64,000 bases of DNA from Pseudoalteromonas lipolytica (GCF_900116435.1 NZ_FPAZ01000001.1:289548-353547), one strand, 5' to 3'. Shown: positions 17,809 to 26,903, counted from the first letter of the stretch. Notes: generated by a model from the sequence alone, not told the origin. Program-made: numbers and translations.

Positions 17809-20037
17809 TTACCCTTTTTCAAAAGCGTGTTCGCCGCTAATTTGACTTGGAAAGCCACAGAGTGAGCGTGACGTTTGCATGCCAGCCATCACCGCCGCTT
17901 CAACACAGCCAGCATTAACGCCTGTTTTTATCCAATCGCCAGTAAGGCGTAAGTTTTTATAGTGGCTGCCATCAGTCGCTAATCTAAATTTGCTCGACCC
18001 TGTAACAGAGAGTACATAACGCTCACTGGGATCAATATTTACCCGCCAATACTGTTGCTCTAAAACAGGCAAAATACTGTGCGGATCTTGATAAAACACC
18101 TGCCAGTCAAACTTATTATTGGTATAAGCGTGCGGCCACAATGCTTGCATATCAATGCTGAATAAATACTGCATATTATGTTTCACCTCAGCTTTCATTT
18201 GCTCAGGAAAATGATGTGCCGTAGCGGGTGGATAATGCTCACACGTAAAAGCGCTACAAAAATAGGCAATATTAACGGGCGGATCACTGTCTGGCCACGC
18301 CTCTTTGTCAACGAGATTGCTCATTGCAGCCCATGTATCGAAGGGCTCAACAAAACCACTTAATATAGGCCCTTCTTGAGCCGAATTGGTATCGGTAAAG
18401 CCGAGTTGTTGATCAGTTTTATTCAACCAAACTTGGCAAGCTTGTGTCGCAACACTCTTCACTTTACTCGCTTGTAAAGCAAGGGCATTATCGTCGCTAA
18501 GTAAATCTGCCGCCACATGCTCAAGCGAAGCAACAGATACCCCCAATATTAGGGTATCAAAATCAACTCCATGCACTAACGTAAGACTTGGAAGTGGCTG
18601 CTTAAAATGCGCTTCATATACTTCTGGCCAGTCACTCCAGAACGACTCTAAATTAACCTGATATTCTTGCAACAAATGCGCTTGTAGCGGGTTTATTTGG
18701 TCTAAGAGCGGCTCACTTGGCCAACAAGGCAGCTGCTTTACATTGATAAGCGGCGCATATTCACCCGAATTTAAGCTGACCTGCTGACGCAGTTCAATAT
18801 GCGATACCACAGCTTGCCCATGAGAATCTTTACCCGGCGTTAATTGTGTAAGCTGGTGGAAAAATTTAAATTTTACACCGCGTTTTTTGAGTAGCTCATA
18901 AATAGGAGCAAAAATGACATCTCCCATGCCTGCTTGCATTTTCCACATCACTCCCCCTTTATAACAAAGGCCAATTCTTAGCATGGCAAGTGCTGCAACA
19001 CCTGCCTCGACATTAGGCTTGTTAAAGTCGCCATTGGGGTATGCAAACACCAAGTCATAAAAACCTCGTACAGGAGCAGAATTAACGCTATAGGCACTAT
19101 TTGCACCATTTTTTTCGAGCCATTGACGAAAATCATAGCAATTAATTACCCCAAAACCATCGCGATAAACTTTATCTTTTATCAGACCTGTCAGCATCGC
19201 AATAGCCAGATCGGCACAAATATAGAGCCTGCGCAGTTGTGCATTATCATCCAGTAACTCTATTACTTGCTCTTTAAACCAACGCTTTAATTTGCGAACG
19301 ATATACCAAATCACTAAACGATCAGCTTGCTTGTCTGTGTGGGTTGTTTGCTGTGCGGTAAACTGTTGTAAGTGCGTAAGTAAAGAGCGAGGAGTGGAGA
19401 TAATCTCGGCCGCATCCGATTCAATGTCATCAATAAACTGTTTTGCCGAGGTAACCTGAGTATCAATATTCGCTTTTATTTGCTGATAGAGGTGCTTTAG
19501 TAAAAACTGATCTCGTGGCTTTTTAGTAACTAATGTGGTTTTTGCGTGTTGCTCACAGACATCTTCAATGTCTTCGGTCCATTTTTTCAGCCAAGCCAGT
19601 GTCATCGTAACAAAATCCCACACTGTAATATCCAAGCTTCCATCTGCTGGATTACCCACAACGGTTGGGAAATCTATCGGCCATGTTTGCCACTCGTTAT
19701 CGATAAACTCTTGTAATGCAATAAAACTATGCGGCTTAAACGCCTGTTGCCAAGTTGCAAGCGGCGAACTCGCTGGCCTGTCCAAATTATTGTAGACCCC
19801 TTGCAAAGTGCGAAAGCTATTTACATAAGCACCAAACCACACATGCAAGCCATGCTCTTCAATACGTTGACCAAAGTGCTGATTGCGACCACTTGCGCCT
19901 TTGCCTCCTAAGCGCCACCCTTGTTGATAAACGGTTATTTCGCGATGTTGCTGCCAATCTTCTTGCTCGGTTAAATACACCGCGGCAGTCATTGCAGCAA
20001 CGCCACCCCCTACGATTGTGATTTTTTCTTTGCTCAT
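17809..20037 (-). CDS. Large FAD-dependent oxidoreductase (phytoene-desaturase-like)
   Basis: A 742-aa flavoprotein. The dinucleotide-binding motif is at the N terminus (ITIVGGGVAAMTAAVYL, ~residues 6-22), followed by GWRLGGKGASGRN and RIEEHGLHVWFG, as in carotenoid-desaturase/amine-oxidase relatives. The C terminus carries the usual FAD-closing segment RLTGDWIKTGVNAGCVEAAVMAG. A ~100-residue helical insertion sits around residues 150-260. I chose the second ATG (20037) because AAGGA is properly spaced from it; the first (20043) overlaps it. It begins 9 bp after the broken decarboxylase-like gene, so they shared an operon. Substrate unknown. Confidence 0.8.
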   Translation of the reverse strand: MSKEKITIVGGGVAAMTAAVYLTEQEDWQQHREITVYQQGWRLGGKGASGRNQHFGQRIEEHGLHVWFGAYVNSFRTLQGVYNNLDRPASSPLATWQQAFKPHSFIALQEFIDNEWQTWPIDFPTVVGNPADGSLDITVWDFVTMTLAWLKKWTEDIEDVCEQHAKTTLVTKKPRDQFLLKHLYQQIKANIDTQVTSAKQFIDDIESDAAEIISTPRSLLTHLQQFTAQQTTHTDKQADRLVIWYIVRKLKRWFKEQVIELLDDNAQLRRLYICADLAIAMLTGLIKDKVYRDGFGVINCYDFRQWLEKNGANSAYSVNSAPVRGFYDLVFAYPNGDFNKPNVEAGVAALAMLRIGLCYKGGVMWKMQAGMGDVIFAPIYELLKKRGVKFKFFHQLTQLTPGKDSHGQAVVSHIELRQQVSLNSGEYAPLINVKQLPCWPSEPLLDQINPLQAHLLQEYQVNLESFWSDWPEVYEAHFKQPLPSLTLVHGVDFDTLILGVSVASLEHVAADLLSDDNALALQASKVKSVATQACQVWLNKTDQQLGFTDTNSAQEGPILSGFVEPFDTWAAMSNLVDKEAWPDSDPPVNIAYFCSAFTCEHYPPATAHHFPEQMKAEVKHNMQYLFSIDMQALWPHAYTNNKFDWQVFYQDPHSILPVLEQQYWRVNIDPSERYVLSVTGSSKFRLATDGSHYKNLRLTGDWIKTGVNAGCVEAAVMAGMQTSRSLCGFPSQISGEHAFEKG

Positions 20038-20046
20038 GGTCATCCT

Positions 20047-20994
20047 TTACGCAGGTAAAACCTGGCTTGCGCCAAGTTGATCAAAGTCCATATTGATGTA
20101 AAAAGGCAAATGTACCGCTTGGCTTCCTAATTGAATACCAAACATATCGTGCAACGGAAAACTCGCTACTGACTTCACATCAAGGGTAAAATTATTAGTT
20201 AACAACTTAAGTTGGTGAATTTTTTTTATCACTGATGGAGAATGCACAACAGAGCGATAAACGGCACTTGTACCCTCTCCATCTGGGAATTGCTTAAACA
20301 ATATTTGATCCATTTGCGGGTGAATAAACCCCTCAAACAGTTGCTTAATTAATGAAAAATCCACGCCTTTAACTTCATCATCAAAAAAATCAGCCACTCG
20401 CTTCGAAAAAAGAGCAAGGTTATCTAATAAGTTTTCTTATGTGTTGATATTGTCTTGCTCAATTGATAATAGTTCATGCATTGCAAGCTTTGAATTAGCC
20501 GAGAACACATCAAAACACGGCAATGAAATTGAAAAACGTGATGTTTTGTTCGCCGGTGTGGGCATGTCATAGTCACATAAATATTTGTTGTAACCACATA
20601 CCTCACGCCCATTTATTAGCGCATAAATATTATTCACACTAATGAAGGCGGGATACCAATACAGGTGGGCAATATCACCATTAACCACTTTAGAAACAGG
20701 TAACCAAATAATAATGTCGGTTTCTTGCATCCAGCCCTGTTCAGAAAACGGAGGGGTCAGAGACGATATTTTTTCAATATCAGTAAACGTGAGTAAACAC
20801 ACACTGCCTAACACATTGAATGACACAGAATCATTTGCAACTGTATTGAGTGTCGCATCGACATATTGCTGCATTTTTTGCTCACAAGCAGACACGAAAA
20901 AACCATACATTGCCGCGTTAATCATGCGGCATGGCGGCTTAGCAACGGGGTTTGATAAAAAGTGGCAGTATTTATATGGGTTAGTCATAGTCAT
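20047..20994 (-). pseudogene. Acetoacetate-decarboxylase-like protein, interrupted by in-frame TAA
   Basis: The first part (185 codons, 20994-20440) resembles the acetoacetate decarboxylase fold: LWLPVSK-like strand, YWYPAFISVNN, then GREVCGYNKYL, which keeps the first lysine of the family GYPKK motif. A TAA at 20437-20439 ends it. The same frame then runs on without another stop for 13 sense codons to a GTG (20397) and on to 20047, reading convincingly as protein (ENLLDNLALFSKRV, then ADFFDDEVKG). No ribosome site precedes that GTG. So one gene of about 315 codons is split by a nonsense codon. A real pseudogene, readthrough or a sequencing error are all possible. Confidence 0.75.
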
Positions 20995-21035
20995 TAACTA
21001 AATTGTTGTTTACTCATGACTATAGACTAGTTTTA

Positions 21036-21608
21036 CTAGTTCGTTACAAGTTGTTCATTGCATTTTTTGGTGAAAAGTTGCTCTATATACGCTTGGTAAC
21101 CAGCATGATCAAAATTATCAGATAACGGGTTCATAAAACCATGGGCATACTGTGACACTTCACAGCTGACATTCGGTTTATCTCTGAGTGTAGCCACCAC
21201 CGGTTCAATATCAAAATGTGCTTCACTGTGCGCAAAAATAAACTGACAAGGCACTGTCGCCGCTAAATCAAGGTGGTTTCTAACTTGTGATGGGTAAAAT
21301 GCAATAATTTTCTTTATGTAGGGGTTTTGTAATTCTGCTTGCGCTCGCCAAACTGCTGATGCTCCCGCACTAAAGGCAATGATCGTAGTTGGTCGCTTAA
21401 TAGCGGCCATTTTAATGTAGACTCGCTCAAGATAGGTGTCGTGACCACACTGATTCAAAAAGTGTTGATATTGAACGTGCTCAGAAACCGGTGTTTGTAT
21501 TTCTCCTAAATAAGGTTCACACAAACTGACTTTGCCACTAAGCTGCTGCGCAAGCTGTGATAAATGTGCTGTATTTCCGAATATATCTGACACCAAAAGG
21601 TAGTTCAT
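21036..21608 (-). CDS. Small alpha/beta hydrolase, dienelactone-hydrolase-like
   Basis: A 190-aa cytosolic protein. Nucleophile elbow IIAFSAGASAVW (Ser as nucleophile, ~residue 80), a later strand PCQFIFAHSEAHFD that places the acid, and the catalytic-His segment VSQYAHGFMNP near the C terminus. This is the dienelactone-hydrolase layout, but with A-F-S-A-G in place of the usual G-x-S/C-x-G. It is co-directional with and 41 bp upstream of the decarboxylase-like gene, suggesting it belongs to the same pathway. Confidence 0.7.
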   Translation of the reverse strand: MNYLLVSDIFGNTAHLSQLAQQLSGKVSLCEPYLGEIQTPVSEHVQYQHFLNQCGHDTYLERVYIKMAAIKRPTTIIAFSAGASAVWRAQAELQNPYIKKIIAFYPSQVRNHLDLAATVPCQFIFAHSEAHFDIEPVVATLRDKPNVSCEVSQYAHGFMNPLSDNFDHAGYQAYIEQLFTKKCNEQLVTN

Positions 21609-21955
21609 TTATGTACTTCTGTGTTGTTATTATTGTGCCCGTAAAGAATACGCGCGTTTCAAATAAACATCCAGAAAAATAATACTTGCGTTTAAATATT
21701 TATTGCAGTAGTCTACTCGTCTGGTTTTTATAAACCTCGCGGTTAACCCCTTACCTTGATCCAGTAATTCCCGCATATTCGTATAAATACTTGCACCTGT
21801 GTGACTCAATGACATTTTGATGAATTTTAAAATTATCACCAAACTGTCACAAATATAGTCAACACTGTAGGCAAGACAACAAATGTCAGTCTGTATTATA
21901 AGTTCCCTTACAAAGCTCTACAGAACACTGACAAAAAGAAAGAGTGAGTTTTATT
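21609..21955. other. Intergenic stretch without a recognised gene
   Basis: About 345 bp between the divergent hydrolase gene and the 55-codon gene. It is AT-rich and presumably carries both promoters. A 70-codon open frame on the minus strand (21630-21842) is present but has no ribosome site and no recognisable family. Confidence 0.4.
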
Positions 21956-22123
21956 ATGTCATACAAATACAATGGATCTTTGATCCAAATAGCACATCCA
22001 GTGCAATCAATTTCGGTTAACAAACAGCGTGTAATTTTTAGCGACACGCAAGGCCTAAAGAATGCCATCTTCCAAAAGGCGAGCGATGCACGCCAATTTG
22101 TAAAATGGTTAAAGGCCAACTAA
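21956..22123 (+). CDS. Small basic protein, 55 aa, unknown
   Basis: An ATG at 21956 opens a 55-codon frame: MSYKYNGSLIQIAHPVQSIS at the start and QFVKWLKAN at the end. It is basic (many Lys/Arg), without signal peptide or membrane segment. Third-position use looks coding, the stop is followed 16 bp later by a strong terminator, and an AGAG-rich stretch lies upstream. I do not recognise the family. Too small for many gene finders. Confidence 0.6.
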   Translation: MSYKYNGSLIQIAHPVQSISVNKQRVIFSDTQGLKNAIFQKASDARQFVKWLKAN

Positions 22124-22138
22124 ACCCAAACCGAAAAA

Positions 22139-22171
22139 GCGCCAGCATACCACGCTGGCGTTTTAGTTTTT
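22139..22171 (+). terminator. Rho-independent terminator of the 55-codon gene
   Basis: CGCCAGC (22140-22146) pairs with GCTGGCG (22154-22160), 7-nt loop, followed by TTTTAGTTTTT. Confidence 0.88.
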
Positions 22172-22237
22172 AACTTTCGTACGCTTATCTAAATTCCTGC
22201 TACACTTATATTTTTAACCTACGAATAGGTAGTGAAA

Positions 22238-23101
22238 ATGCGTTTGGCATGGTTTTTTTTACTATTTTTTTTGTGCCCTTTTGCAAATGCAACTAATCAA
22301 TCTAAAACGATTGAATGGATCGTAGTTGATTTTGCCCCCTACTACATAATGAATGACCGTTACGAAGGCATGGGACGTGACGAAAGTGTCATTAAACTGC
22401 TTAAAAATGCTCTACCCGATTACACTTTCACACGCACTTTATTGCCTGCTAGTCGTGCCATTCATGAGCTATCAAATCCACACAATAATTACTGCATTTT
22501 GTCTCTATATCAAAGCGAACATCGCAAACAACACATTGCATTTACAACACACACGTCCACTGTAGGTTTGTCACCCTCCATTGCGATTCGTAAAGAGCTA
22601 ATTGAAAAACTTAATTTAGATCCCTCTAAGCCGGTATCACTAAAGTCATTACTTAACGACAAACACCTTGCATTAGGTGTATCAATGAGCCGCTCATTTG
22701 GCAGTAATATAGATAACGTAATTAACTCAAGCCATGATGCAAATATTATCTCAAGACCAGGCCGCGATACCCTTGCAAGCTTAACTTATATGCTACACAA
22801 AAAGCGCATTGATATTTTATTAGGATACCCAAGTGAGCATTATTATTTGGCGCACTCGATGGGATTCGAGAATGAATTAACCCAACTAACACTCTCTGAA
22901 GCGCCTAAATTAAGTGTTGGTTATATTGGCTGCACAAACAATGAACAAGGCCATGCAATGATTACCTTGTTAGATAAAGCGCTGGAGGAAATAGCGCATA
23001 CACAAAATTTTGAAGATATCTTAGTACGATGGTTGCCAGATAACTTAAAACCAATCTTAGAAAAAAGGTTAAGAGATAGAAATGAAAGTGCCGCTCATTA
23101 A
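22238..23101 (+). CDS. Periplasmic solute-binding-like protein
   Basis: A 287-aa exported protein. Signal peptide of ~19 residues (cleavage after PFANA), then IEWIVVDFAPYYIMND and a full type 2 periplasmic-binding fold without the N-terminal domain of transporters (amino-acid-binding, SBP_bac_3 / TIGR02285-like). ATG 22238 is preferred to GTG 22232, since AGGT at 22227-22230 is spaced correctly for it. No ABC transporter genes are adjacent, so it may be a stand-alone sensor or binding protein. Ends in a hairpin shared with the converging yceI gene. Confidence 0.7.
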   Translation: MRLAWFFLLFFLCPFANATNQSKTIEWIVVDFAPYYIMNDRYEGMGRDESVIKLLKNALPDYTFTRTLLPASRAIHELSNPHNNYCILSLYQSEHRKQHIAFTTHTSTVGLSPSIAIRKELIEKLNLDPSKPVSLKSLLNDKHLALGVSMSRSFGSNIDNVINSSHDANIISRPGRDTLASLTYMLHKKRIDILLGYPSEHYYLAHSMGFENELTQLTLSEAPKLSVGYIGCTNNEQGHAMITLLDKALEEIAHTQNFEDILVRWLPDNLKPILEKRLRDRNESAAH

Positions 23102-23108
23102 GCGGCAC
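23088..23108. terminator. Hairpin between convergent genes
   Basis: GTGCCGCT (23088-23095) pairs with AGCGGCAC (23101-23108) over the stop codon of the binding protein. The stem is strong but the T-run is poor, so termination is probable but not certain. Confidence 0.45.
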
Positions 23109-23122
23109 GTTTCGTGTAGTCG

Positions 23123-23701
23123 TTACTTACGAATACCTTCGATAAACAGGCCAATATCAACATGAGTTGATGCTGGGCCCAAGTTGTAATCAATACCATA
23201 ATCAGCCAGTTTTAAGCTTGTTTCACCTTCAAAGCCAACACGGTAACCACCCCATGGATCTTTACCTTCGCCAATTTTATCAATTTCAAAAGTAATCGTT
23301 TTTGTTACACCGTTAAGTGTAAACTCACCAGTGACATCGGCTTCATCGCCTTCTTCATCAAACTTGATTGATGTGCTTTTAAACGTCGCTGTAGGGTATT
23401 TATCTACATTTAAGAAATCTTTACCACGTAAGTGCTTATCACGTTCAGCATGGTTCGAATCGATACTTTTTGTGTCAATAGTGACATTGATCTTTGATGC
23501 ATCCGGTGCTTTGTCATCGTAACTAAAATCACCTGAAAACGTATTAAAACGACCGTGTAACCAGCTATAGCCTAAATGTTTGATTTTAAATGTAACAAAT
23601 GCGTGAGCACCGTCTGTATCAATCACATAGTCTGCGGCATTTGCATTCGCTGTAGATAAAAGTGCAGCGCTTAGTGCTGTGCTTAATAATAATTTTTTCA
23701 T
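23123..23701 (-). CDS. yceI: YceI family periplasmic protein
   Basis: A 192-aa lipocalin-like beta-barrel protein of the YceI family, which binds isoprenoid-type lipids such as polyprenyl chains. Signal peptide of ~22 residues ([11 protein letters not shown]), then [40 protein letters not shown] and [15 protein letters not shown], all family hallmarks. I chose ATG 23701 with AAGGA at proper spacing; the upstream ATG 23710 is too close. It overlaps the cytochrome b561 stop, an operon seen also in E. coli (yceJ-yceI). Confidence 0.93.
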   Translation of the reverse strand: MKKLLLSTALSAALLSTANANAADYVIDTDGAHAFVTFKIKHLGYSWLHGRFNTFSGDFSYDDKAPDASKINVTIDTKSIDSNHAERDKHLRGKDFLNVDKYPTATFKSTSIKFDEEGDEADVTGEFTLNGVTKTITFEIDKIGEGKDPWGGYRVGFEGETSLKLADYGIDYNLGPASTHVDIGLFIEGIRK

Positions 23702-23702
23702 A

Positions 23703-24257
23703 TTAATCATCCTTCAATGGTTTGATCATTCTAATTAAGGTTTTATCTTTATCGATAAAATGATGTTTTAGTGCCCCTAAAGCATGTAAAACAACAACAC
23801 CTATTAGCCCATACGCGGCATAAAAGTGAATTTTACCTGCAATATCTTCTTGATTAGCCACCGACTCGGGTAAAGCCGGAACAGCAAATAAGTTAAATAC
23901 GTCGATCGCACGGCCATCAGCCGTCGAAATTAAGTAGCCAGATGTAACAATGACAATAAGGGCTAAATAAATTAATTTATGTACAGAGTGCGCAGCCATG
24001 TTTACCGCTTTAGAGCTTCCTGCAACAGGGTCTGGTTGCGTGCCTAATAAACGCCAGCCAAATCGAAACAATAATAAAGCAGCTAAGGTAATGCCAACGC
24101 TTTTGTGTAAATCAAGAGAGCCTTTGTACCACGTATCGTAATAGGTTAACTCAACCATATAGACACCTAAGCCAAACAGACCAAATACTCCAAGTGCCAT
24201 TAACCAGTGAAGTAAGATAGCCACCCAGCCGTAACTTGACTTTGAATTCTTTAACAT
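23703..24257 (-). CDS. yceJ: Cytochrome b561 family membrane protein
   Basis: A 184-aa di-heme cytochrome b561 with four transmembrane helices and histidines in [29 protein letters not shown] and [23 protein letters not shown]. Probably transfers electrons between the quinone pool and a periplasmic partner; the stable pairing with YceI suggests a link to an isoprenoid quinone. The start at 24257 has GGGA upstream at good spacing. Confidence 0.92.
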   Translation of the reverse strand: MLKNSKSSYGWVAILLHWLMALGVFGLFGLGVYMVELTYYDTWYKGSLDLHKSVGITLAALLLFRFGWRLLGTQPDPVAGSSKAVNMAAHSVHKLIYLALIVIVTSGYLISTADGRAIDVFNLFAVPALPESVANQEDIAGKIHFYAAYGLIGVVVLHALGALKHHFIDKDKTLIRMIKPLKDD

Positions 24258-24341
24258 ACTCATTTCCCATGAGAACCATGAAACTAAACACAGCTTAGCT
24301 CAGCTGTAATACAATGAAAATAGCGTAAAACAAACAGCTTC

Positions 24342-24357
24342 TGTGCGTATACGCACA
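24342..24357. promoter_or_regulatory. Perfect 16-bp palindrome upstream of yceJ-yceI
   Basis: TGTGCGTATACGCACA is self-complementary over all 16 bases and lies about 85 bp upstream of the cytochrome b561 start, in the gap that separates it from scpA. Probably a dimeric-regulator operator; which regulator is unknown. Confidence 0.45.
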
Positions 24358-24439
24358 AATAACATTAGAATAGTCAGTGGTTAGTGGATTAAAAGCTTCT
24401 CTCAGTAAAAGGGTGTCTAAACTCTGACAGCTTTAAACT

Positions 24440-25273
24440 TTAACTTTCTTCCACCAGCCCTACGTAAATCTGGCTATTGGCATCAACTTGAAAGCAGCTT
24501 ATGAGGTTTTCTTTTACCAGCTCTAGCATAGCGATAAAGCTTACAACGACACCGCTTCGGCCTTCTTCAACGGTAAACAGCGTATGGAATGGTAATTGTG
24601 ATTGGGCTTCGGATAGCTTGTCTAAAATTAAGCTCATGCGCTCACGAGTAGACAGTGCTTCTGCGGTGATATGATGATGTTCAAATGTTTTAGCACGTGC
24701 CATTACATCGCTTAATGCAAGTAATAAGTCTTTCATTTCGACGTCTGGTAATAGCGCTTCACGCTCGCTAAACTCGGGGGCTAATGCCTCTGCTACAAAA
24801 ATATCACGACCTTCTCGAGGGATCTGGTCAAGGTTTTCTGCTGCTTTTTTAAATTGCTCGTATTCTTGTAAGCGTCTGACTAGCTCTGCGCGCGGATCGT
24901 CGTCTTCTTCCAGTTCCTCATGTTTTGGTAACAGCAATCGTGATTTAATTTGTGCTAACAAGGCTGCCATCACTAGGTATTCACCCGCAAGCTCGAGTTG
25001 AAACTCACTCATCATTTCAACATAGCGAACGTATTGTTCCGTAATACTAAAAATCGACAGCTCTAGTACATCTAATTTATGCTTTTTAATTAAATACAAG
25101 AGTAAGTCGAGCGGACCTTCAAAGGTCTCTAAAATAACCTCAAGTGCATCGGGTGGAATGTATAAATCTTCAGGCTTGTCGACCACCGCTTTGCCATGCA
25201 AAAAAGCCAGTGGCAGCTTTTGCTGCACTGGCTCTTGTATGTCGTTTGGGGCATTACGCTCTGAGCTTGTCAA
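24440..25273 (-). CDS. scpA: Segregation and condensation protein A
   Basis: A 277-aa kleisin subunit that bridges SMC and ScpB in chromosome condensation. Kleisin N-terminal region EVILETFEGPLDLLLYLIKKHKLDV and YLVMAALLAQIKSRLLLP are diagnostic; the C-terminal winged helix ends VDANSQIYVGLV. It lies 8 bp after yciO, and the rnm-yciO-scpA order is conserved in gammaproteobacteria. Unusually, scpB and rluB do not follow: the next 180 bp hold no gene, then yceJ starts. Confidence 0.94.
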   Translation of the reverse strand: MTSSERNAPNDIQEPVQQKLPLAFLHGKAVVDKPEDLYIPPDALEVILETFEGPLDLLLYLIKKHKLDVLELSIFSITEQYVRYVEMMSEFQLELAGEYLVMAALLAQIKSRLLLPKHEELEEDDDPRAELVRRLQEYEQFKKAAENLDQIPREGRDIFVAEALAPEFSEREALLPDVEMKDLLLALSDVMARAKTFEHHHITAEALSTRERMSLILDKLSEAQSQLPFHTLFTVEEGRSGVVVSFIAMLELVKENLISCFQVDANSQIYVGLVEES

Positions 25274-25281
25274 TGATGTCT

Positions 25282-25905
25282 CTATATTTCAAACGGTTTA
25301 GTATCGCCACAACCAACACGTAAAATTTCGATATCATCATCTGATAAATCAATCACTGTAGTGGCCTGTTCAGGAAGATAACCACCATGAATAATTAAAT
25401 CAACTTGCTTTTCGATGCGATCACGAATTTCATCGGGATCAGCTTCGGTGAATTGCTCACCCGGTAAAATTAAGGAACACGACATCAACGGCTCCCCTAA
25501 TTCAGCCAATAAGGCACATGTAATCGGGTGTTCAATAACGCGAATACCAATGGTTTTTTTCTTTTCGTTTAGTAAACGTTTAGGAACTTCCTTGGTTCCT
25601 TTAAAAATAAAGGTGTACGGTCCTGGTGTGTTATTTTTAATCAGCCTAAACAGCTGATTGTCTACACGTGCATATGTTGAGAGCTCAGATAAATCGCGAC
25701 ATACCAAGGTAAAATTATGGTGTTTTTCAATGCCTCGAATACGTTCTATGCGCTCTTTTGCTTGTTTATTACCAATACTGCAACCAATCGCATAACCCGA
25801 ATCAGTTGGGTACACGATAACTCCACCTTGTTTAATAATATCAACAGCTTGACTAATTAATCTCGGTTGTGGATTATCTGGATGGATATGAAAAAACTGA
25901 CTCAT
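25282..25905 (-). CDS. yciO: YciO, Sua5/YrdC-family protein
   Basis: A 207-aa protein very close to E. coli YciO over its whole length (SQFFHIHPDNPQPRL start, GGVIVYPTDSGYAIGC, FTLVCRDLSELSTY, KNNTPGPYTFIFKGTKEVP). Related to TsaC/Sua5, which make threonylcarbamoyl-AMP for tRNA t6A, but its own role is not settled. Middle gene of the rnm-yciO-scpA operon. Confidence 0.93.
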   Translation of the reverse strand: MSQFFHIHPDNPQPRLISQAVDIIKQGGVIVYPTDSGYAIGCSIGNKQAKERIERIRGIEKHHNFTLVCRDLSELSTYARVDNQLFRLIKNNTPGPYTFIFKGTKEVPKRLLNEKKKTIGIRVIEHPITCALLAELGEPLMSCSLILPGEQFTEADPDEIRDRIEKQVDLIIHGGYLPEQATTVIDLSDDDIEILRVGCGDTKPFEI

Positions 25906-25914
25906 TACACGCTC

Positions 25915-26754
25915 CTATTGCCCTTCCCACGCTTGCCAAACACCTTGGCAATCTTTGGGTAAGTATAAATTTTTTCCCAGCTCCAACCAGCTTGTAGGAA
26001 AATGAAAGTCTGACCCCTGTGAGGCGAGTAAATCATATTCTCTAGAAAGCTCACCTAAAAACTGGCGTTCACTTGGTGCTTGCTGGGGTTGTGCAACTTC
26101 CATTGCATCGCCCCTCGCGTTTTTAAACTCGACTATCAACTTACGCAACCACTTATTCGACATTTGATAACGACCAGGATGCGCCAGAACAGCCACCCCA
26201 CCCGCTTGATGAATAGCCGCTATCGCCGTTTGCATATCGCACCAGCAACTTGGTACATAGCCTGTTTTGCCACGGCCTAGGTATTTTTTAAAGACACCTG
26301 GAAAGTTTTTGGCTACGCCGCGCTCAATGAGTGCGCGAGCAAAGTGCCCGCGGGTAATTTGGGCATTGTCGGCAAATGCTTTCGCTTCGTCATAAATACC
26401 TTCAAAGCCATTTTTTGCGAGGCGATGACCTATCTCGATAGCACGCTCTTCACGCTTCGCCTGTTGCGAGCTTAATAGCGAAATCAAGGCTTCATTCTCA
26501 TCGTCGATATTTAAACCAACAATATGAATTTCAAAGCTTTCCCACTTAGTTGACACTTCAACACCGGCAATTAATTTAAGCGGTAAATCGTCATTCGCAA
26601 TGATGTCACGTGCAGGGGCTATCGCCGCCAATGTGTCGTGATCGGTAATTGCGAACACATCTATATTTTTTTCAACCGCGCGGTGTAATAGTTGCTCGAC
26701 TGATAGCTGACCATCAGAATATGTGGTGTGGCTATGTAAATCGTATTTTATCAA
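25915..26754 (-). CDS. rnm: PHP-domain phosphoesterase RNase AM (YciV)
   Basis: A 279-aa PHP-family phosphatase/5'-3' exoribonuclease acting on 3',5'-nucleotide bisphosphates and 5S/23S rRNA ends (E. coli YciV/TrpH). N-terminal metal motifs DLHSHTTYSDG and FAITDHDTLAA, later VAVLAHPGRY and SQGSDFH. It is divergent from the trp operon, as in E. coli. First gene of rnm-yciO-scpA. Confidence 0.93.
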   Translation of the reverse strand: MIKYDLHSHTTYSDGQLSVEQLLHRAVEKNIDVFAITDHDTLAAIAPARDIIANDDLPLKLIAGVEVSTKWESFEIHIVGLNIDDENEALISLLSSQQAKREERAIEIGHRLAKNGFEGIYDEAKAFADNAQITRGHFARALIERGVAKNFPGVFKKYLGRGKTGYVPSCWCDMQTAIAAIHQAGGVAVLAHPGRYQMSNKWLRKLIVEFKNARGDAMEVAQPQQAPSERQFLGELSREYDLLASQGSDFHFPTSWLELGKNLYLPKDCQGVWQAWEGQ

Positions 26755-26837
26755 AGGAAAAGACTGCTTAACGTAAGTTCTTGAATCATTGATAGGAGTA
26801 TAACAAAGATTTTATACTAATTGTTGTAAATTAATGC

Positions 26838-26867
26838 TTGACAGTATCGGCTCAGGTACGCTTTACT
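26838..26867 (+). promoter_or_regulatory. trp operon promoter
   Basis: TTGACA (26838-26843), 18-bp spacer, TTTACT (26862-26867), 37 bp before the first leader ATG. I do not see a clear TrpR operator palindrome here, so control may be mainly by attenuation. Confidence 0.65.
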
Positions 26868-26903
26868 GTATGCACTTTAAGACACGTTGAAAAAGAAATA
26901 ACA

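Noticed and set aside
21630..21842. 70-codon minus-strand frame upstream of the hydrolase gene
   Set aside because: No ribosome site or known family; probably promoter DNA.
21886..22119. 77-codon minus-strand frame
   Set aside because: Antisense to the 55-codon gene that has its own terminator on the plus strand; cysteine-rich, shadow-like composition.
24264..24439. Degraded scpB
   Set aside because: No frame in this gap reads as ScpB on either strand.
26840..26880. TrpR operator
   Set aside because: The sequence around the -10 box (GTACGC...GTATGC) is not a convincing inverted repeat of the TrpR type.
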